A stretch of DNA of 10,967 nucleotides from Candidatus Omnitrophota bacterium. Its GTDB lineage: Bacteria > Omnitrophota > Omnitrophia > Omnitrophales > Danuiimicrobiaceae. The stretch's first letter is position 1; every line of letters begins with the position of its first letter. The notes beneath the pieces were generated by a model. The model saw only the letters and a program-made list of their open reading frames with translations. It made no database searches and had not been told where the DNA came from. Position numbers and translations under genes: made by a program. The stretch lies in contig JACQQP010000169.1 of NCBI GenBank assembly GCA_016206945.1, positions 1-10,967 of the forward strand, written 5' to 3'. Below, piece by piece: positions 7,799 through 10,967 of this stretch.

Positions 7799-8904
7799 AC
7801 TTGAACCTTGGGTGAGGATTGTCTCGAAAGTTCCGCAAGCGTCTCCTTGATGACTGACACTGCCATCTGAATATCTGAAGTTGTGATGTAACCCAAGTGA
7901 GCAATTCTAAAAATTTTCCCTTTCATCTCACCTTGACCCCCTGCAAGGGTCAGTCCTTTTTCATCTCTCATGACAGAAACTAACTTCTCGCCATCAATAC
8001 CCCGAGGCACGAGAACGGCTGTGAGGGTATTTGCAGGGCGTTTCGCAAAAAGCTCAAGACCTAAACGCTTCATGGCTTCCCGTGTCTGGAGGGCGAGTTC
8101 TTCTGTCCGCTTCCATACCCGTTCCATCTTTTCTTTTTTAATTCGCCCGAGCGCTTCTTTAAGAGCCAACACAAGCGTCAACGCCGGCGTAAACGGCGTG
8201 TCCCAATCTTTGAGCGATTTATCATAAGAGGCAAGATCAACATAATATCGAGGAAGCTTCGCCCCCTTGTGGAGCGCCCAAGCTTTCTTACTGATCGCCA
8301 AAAAAGCAAGTCCAGGAGGAATCATCAAACCTTTTTGCGATCCGCTTACGAGGACATCAACTCCCCAAGCATCCATCTCCAGGCGATCTGCCGCCAGGCT
8401 GCTAATCGCATCCACTACAAAAATAGCATTCGTTTTCCCAACGAACTTGGCCATCGCTTCCACATCAAATAAAACTCCTGTCGAGGTCTCACAATGAGTT
8501 CCGTAAACTGCTTTCGTGTCCGGATGGAGTTTCAACACGCGCTCGACTTCATCAGGCTGAATCACCTCTCCATAAGGAACTTTCAGAGGAATGGCGTTTA
8601 ACTGATAACGTTTTGCGATTTCGGTCCAGCGTTCACCGAACTTTCCGGCTTCCAAAACGATGACTTTGTCTCCTGGCGAAAGAAAATTAACTACGCTCGC
8701 TTCCATCGCAAGTGTCCCTGATCCCGTAAAGGTATAAACCGTTTGCGCCGTACGAAAAACGGCCTTTAAATCTTCCGACACTTCACGAAAGAGTTCTCGA
8801 TAACGCGGTGTCCGATGATGGAAAATAGGTTCCGCCATCGCTCGAAGCACTTCCGGCGGAACGGGCGTAGGCCCTGGCGTAAGCAAAATGTTTCGCTTGG
8901 TCAT
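7795..8904 (-). CDS. Class V PLP aminotransferase (serine-pyruvate/alanine-glyoxylate type), probable phosphoserine transaminase
   Basis: Fold-type I, class V aminotransferase of 369 aa, related to serine-pyruvate, alanine-glyoxylate and archaeal/thermotogal aspartate aminotransferases. Visible features are the N-terminal LLTPGPTPVPPEVL (7-20), the glycine-rich phosphate-binding turn FTGSGTLAMEA (59-69), the ring-contacting Asp165 in VVDAISS, the Schiff-base lysine Lys191 in SGSQKGL, and the substrate-carboxylate Arg333 in FRIAHLGY. It starts 8 nt after clpP with a weak ribosome site and its stop overlaps serA. In several bacteria and archaea such a gene sits beside serA and is thought to replace serC. 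I infer that it transfers an amino group from glutamate or another donor to 3-phosphohydroxypyruvate, but alanine-glyoxylate or serine-glyoxylate activity cannot be excluded. It does not look like classical SerC, so no symbol is given. Confidence 0.88.
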   Translation of the reverse strand: MTKRNILLTPGPTPVPPEVLRAMAEPIFHHRTPRYRELFREVSEDLKAVFRTAQTVYTFTGSGTLAMEASVVNFLSPGDKVIVLEAGKFGERWTEIAKRYQLNAIPLKVPYGEVIQPDEVERVLKLHPDTKAVYGTHCETSTGVLFDVEAMAKFVGKTNAIFVVDAISSLAADRLEMDAWGVDVLVSGSQKGLMIPPGLAFLAISKKAWALHKGAKLPRYYVDLASYDKSLKDWDTPFTPALTLVLALKEALGRIKKEKMERVWKRTEELALQTREAMKRLGLELFAKRPANTLTAVLVPRGIDGEKLVSVMRDEKGLTLAGGQGEMKGKIFRIAHLGYITTSDIQMAVSVIKETLAELSRQSSPKVQV

Positions 8905-8912
8905 TTATAGAG

Positions 8913-9524
8913 TTACTTTTTTCCGTTCGGAAGGTCGGCTTTCGATTCAATGACTTGATCTACGATCCCATAACTCTTTGCTTCACCAGCCGACATAAAA
9001 AAATCTCGATCCGAATCTTTTTCAATGCGTTCTAAGGGCTGCCCCGTATGTTTTGCAAAGATCCGATTGAGTTCGTCCTTGAGCTTCAAAATTTCCTTCG
9101 CATGGATACTAATATCGGATGCCGTTCCCTGCGCCCCTCCCCAAGGTTGATGGATCATCACGCGGGCATGCGGAAGGGAATAACGTTTTCCCTTCGTACC
9201 GGCCGCAAGCAAAAGCGCCCCCATGCTGGCGGCTTGACCAACACAATAAGTAGACACATCACACTTCACAAATTGCATGGTGTCGTAAATTGCAAGCCCC
9301 GCGGTCACGCTTCCACCCGGCGTATTAATGTACACATTAATATCCTTCGAGGGCTCTTCCATTTGAAGAAACAGGATCTGGGCGATAATTAAATTGGAAA
9401 TCGTGTCATCGATCGGTGTTCCAACAAAAACAATCCGATCTTTAAGCAGCCTCGAATAGATGTCATAAGCGCGCTCTCCGCGGCCCGTTTGCTCGATCAC
9501 CATTGGAACTAAGTAGCCACTCAT
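8913..9524 (-). CDS. clpP: ATP-dependent Clp protease proteolytic subunit
   Basis: Serine peptidase (S14) that forms a 14-subunit barrel and degrades proteins fed to it by Clp ATPases such as ClpX. The 203-aa product carries the full catalytic triad by alignment with E. coli: Ser100 in GQAASMGALLL, His125 in VMIHQPWGGAQG, and Asp174 in SDRDFF. The oxyanion/processing region INTPGGSVTAG (66-76) and the C-terminal GIVDQVI (186-192) are typical. The short N-terminus (MSGYLVPMVIEQTGRGERAYDIYS) is normal for bacterial ClpP. Its ATG overlaps the tig stop as ATGA and is served by a strong AAGGAGG 6 nt upstream. The usual neighbour clpX is not next; an aminotransferase follows 8 nt after the stop, so the partner ATPase must be encoded elsewhere. 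Confidence 0.98.
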   Translation of the reverse strand: MSGYLVPMVIEQTGRGERAYDIYSRLLKDRIVFVGTPIDDTISNLIIAQILFLQMEEPSKDINVYINTPGGSVTAGLAIYDTMQFVKCDVSTYCVGQAASMGALLLAAGTKGKRYSLPHARVMIHQPWGGAQGTASDISIHAKEILKLKDELNRIFAKHTGQPLERIEKDSDRDFFMSAGEAKSYGIVDQVIESKADLPNGKK

Positions 9525-10810
9525 TTCAAACCTCCTTCTGCAATGATTGCTTTATCTTTCACCCACTGAATTGTCTTTTCCGTTACCATTTGCTCGCGTA
9601 ACGATTCTTTGCGATCTTCGGACTCCTGGTAATAAGTCTTCACCTCTTCAATGGGGCGGCGCAGGCGGTCCGCGACCTCGCGGTACTTTCGGTTTAACTC
9701 TTCATCGCTCGCCTGGATGTGTTCTCGAGTCGCAATTTCATCCAATATGAAAGAGATGCGAACCTCGCGCTGGGCTTCTGGTAAAAGGTTTTTCTTCAAA
9801 TTTTCTTTTTCACGGAGCGCTTCCTCTTCTTTCACACCTCGATAGACCAGGGACTGGATAGACTGACGGACGAGCGCCTCTAATCTTCTTTCCACAAGTC
9901 GTGCAGGCAGCTCAAATTTCGATTTCTTAATGAGTTCCTCCAAAAGGAGGTGTTCTAGCTTTCGTTCTGTCTCCATTTTCCTGTGGTGTTCTAAATCGTC
10001 TCGAACTTTTTTTCTCAACTCCTCAAGCGTTTCCGATTCACTCGCCTCTTTAGCAAATTCATCATTCAAAGGCGGAAGCATCTTCTCTTTAATTTCCTGG
10101 ACCGTCACAAAGAAAAGTCCTTGTTTGCCAGCCAACTCCTTTTTCACATAGTTCGAAGGGAAGGTCACTCGAGCTTCCCTCATCTCACCTATCTTCACGC
10201 CAAGAAGCTGTTTCGAAAAACCTTCCAAGTAATCCTGCTCACGTATTTCAATCCATTCGCCATCACGCTTTTCGACATCCTTATCCTCCACCCGTAAGCG
10301 GTAACTACAAATAAGAAAATCGCCCAATCGAGCCTCGCGCCCCTCCACCACTTGAAATTTAGCATGTGATTCCTGAAGTTGCTTCAAAGCGCCCTCTACT
10401 TCTGGTTCATCGACTTGAACGGCTTCGCGCTTTACGGAGAGGCCGGCGTACTTATCGATTTTGACTTTGGGTTTCATCTCCACATGGGCCTTAAATTTGA
10501 GACGTGTCTCATCGAACTCAACCTGTTCAATTTGCGGATAGCCAATGATCGGAAGCTCTTCTTGATCGACGGCGCTACGGAAGGTGCGCGAAACAAGCTG
10601 CTTCCAAACTTCCTGGCGCGCTTCATCGCGAAAATGAAGTGCCACAACATGCTTTGGCGCGTGACCCGGTCGAAAACCAGGAATTTTAGCCCGTTTGCCA
10701 ACTGACTCATAAAAGGCAGAAAATTCCTCTGTCACCATTTCGCTAGGAACATCGATGGTAAGCACTTTTTCACATGAACTTACATCTTTTACATCTACTT
10801 TCAATTTCAT
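9521..10810 (-). CDS. tig: Trigger factor
   Basis: Ribosome-bound chaperone that holds nascent chains at the exit tunnel, with a peptidyl-prolyl isomerase domain. The 429-aa product (E. coli 432 aa) has the ribosome-docking signature IPGFRPGHAPKHVV (43-56) in the N-terminal domain, and an FKBP-type domain at about 160-245 including GDFLICSYRL and LEGFSKQLLGVKIGE. It then has the linker LPPLNDEFAKE (245-255) and a highly charged helical C-terminal domain. I start it at ATG 10810 (MKLKVDVKDV), which matches the family N-terminus. Extending the frame upstream would run into the tRNA and add unrelated residues. A purine-rich stretch AGGCGAGGG lies just before the ATG. The gene begins only 18 nt after the tRNA and ends in a 4-nt ATGA overlap with clpP, the classic tig-clpP pairing. 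Confidence 0.97.
   Translation of the reverse strand: MKLKVDVKDVSSCEKVLTIDVPSEMVTEEFSAFYESVGKRAKIPGFRPGHAPKHVVALHFRDEARQEVWKQLVSRTFRSAVDQEELPIIGYPQIEQVEFDETRLKFKAHVEMKPKVKIDKYAGLSVKREAVQVDEPEVEGALKQLQESHAKFQVVEGREARLGDFLICSYRLRVEDKDVEKRDGEWIEIREQDYLEGFSKQLLGVKIGEMREARVTFPSNYVKKELAGKQGLFFVTVQEIKEKMLPPLNDEFAKEASESETLEELRKKVRDDLEHHRKMETERKLEHLLLEELIKKSKFELPARLVERRLEALVRQSIQSLVYRGVKEEEALREKENLKKNLLPEAQREVRISFILDEIATREHIQASDEELNRKYREVADRLRRPIEEVKTYYQESEDRKESLREQMVTEKTIQWVKDKAIIAEGGLK
9531..9537 (-). promoter_or_regulatory. Ribosome binding site of clpP
   Basis: AAGGAGG on the minus strand, 6 nt before the clpP ATG and inside the last codons of tig. It is the best Shine-Dalgarno match in the window. 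It implies that ClpP, made in 14-subunit rings, can be translated more strongly than its upstream neighbour despite the ATGA overlap. Confidence 0.85.
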
Positions 10811-10828
10811 ACCCTCGCCTAAACACAA

Positions 10829-10904
<76 letters not shown>

Positions 10905-10937
10905 GAATGAAAACGATAACCAATCTCAAGAAACCAT

Positions 10938-10966
10938 CGACATCGCCTTTGCGAAGGTTGATGTCG
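10938..10966. other. Strong hairpin upstream of the tRNA
   Basis: CGACATC at 10938-10944 pairs with GATGTCG at 10960-10966. One G-T wobble and a one-base bulge follow, then CCTT pairs with AAGG around a TGCG loop. On the minus strand it is followed by ATGGTTTCTTG, which is not a proper T-run, so a terminator for an upstream gene is possible but weak. It overlaps the outer arm of the tRNA-derived inverted repeat. Confidence 0.6.
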
Positions 10967-10967
10967 C
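10954..10967. repeat. Inverted repeat, outer arm at window edge
   Basis: AAGGTTGATGTCGC on the plus strand is the exact reverse complement of 10855-10868 and stops at the last base of the window, so the repeat may be longer. On the plus strand it reads as an anticodon-arm and variable-loop fragment of a tRNA, but no D-arm precedes it. Confidence 0.85.

Noticed and set aside
10905..10967. Promoter for the tRNA/tig transcript
   Set aside because: TTGAGA resembles a -35 box, but no -10-like hexamer lies at suitable spacing before the tRNA; the true promoter may be beyond the window.
10930..10967. A second, plus-strand tRNA gene at the right edge
   Set aside because: An anticodon-arm-like fragment is present, but no D-arm or acceptor 5' strand precedes it, so a complete tRNA is not possible here.

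Overview
The window is a continuous stretch of bacterial housekeeping genes, all read from the minus strand and packed almost without gaps. In transcription order (right to left) it holds a tRNA with anticodon GAC, tig (trigger factor), clpP, a class V aminotransferase, serA, purA, uppS, cdsA, dxr (ispC), rseP and the first 351 codons of proS, which runs off the left edge. Spacing between neighbouring coding regions ranges from a 17-nt overlap to a 42-nt gap. No gene-free stretch reaches 300 bases, no clear intrinsic terminator lies between genes, and no mobile element or CRISPR array is visible.

Organism: a bacterium of middling G+C that uses the MEP isoprenoid route (dxr), undecaprenyl-diphosphate carriers (uppS) and CDP-diacylglycerol phospholipids (cdsA). 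The uppS-cdsA-dxr-rseP-proS order is a widely conserved bacterial core cluster. The CdsA signature reads PGLGGILDVADS instead of the usual PGHGGxxDRxDS form. I recall this variant from Planctomycetes/Chlamydiae-type bacteria, so an uncultured PVC or Omnitrophota-like lineage is my guess, at low confidence.

Layout: the right end (10829-10967) holds the tRNA and, at the window edge, a hairpin carrying an inverted 14-bp copy of part of that tRNA. From 8913 to 10810 lies a protein-quality pair (trigger factor, ClpP) without the clpX and lon genes that often follow. From 6191 to 8904 is a serine-biosynthesis pair: SerA makes 3-phosphohydroxypyruvate, and the adjacent class V aminotransferase probably converts it to phosphoserine. 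PurA (4838-6148) then starts AMP synthesis from IMP. From 1067 to 4854 is an envelope block: UppS makes the C55 lipid carrier, CdsA makes CDP-diacylglycerol, Dxr commits carbon to the isoprenoid precursors UppS needs, and RseP is an intramembrane protease. ProS charges tRNA-Pro.

I found no undescribed multi-gene system. The most notable signals are the tRNA, which has a valine anticodon on a body and discriminator base typical of glycine tRNA plus a mispaired anticodon stem, and the inverted copy of part of it at the window edge. Lesser points are the serA-linked aminotransferase as a probable serC replacement, the joining of two conserved gene clusters, the CdsA motif variant and the purA/uppS overlap.
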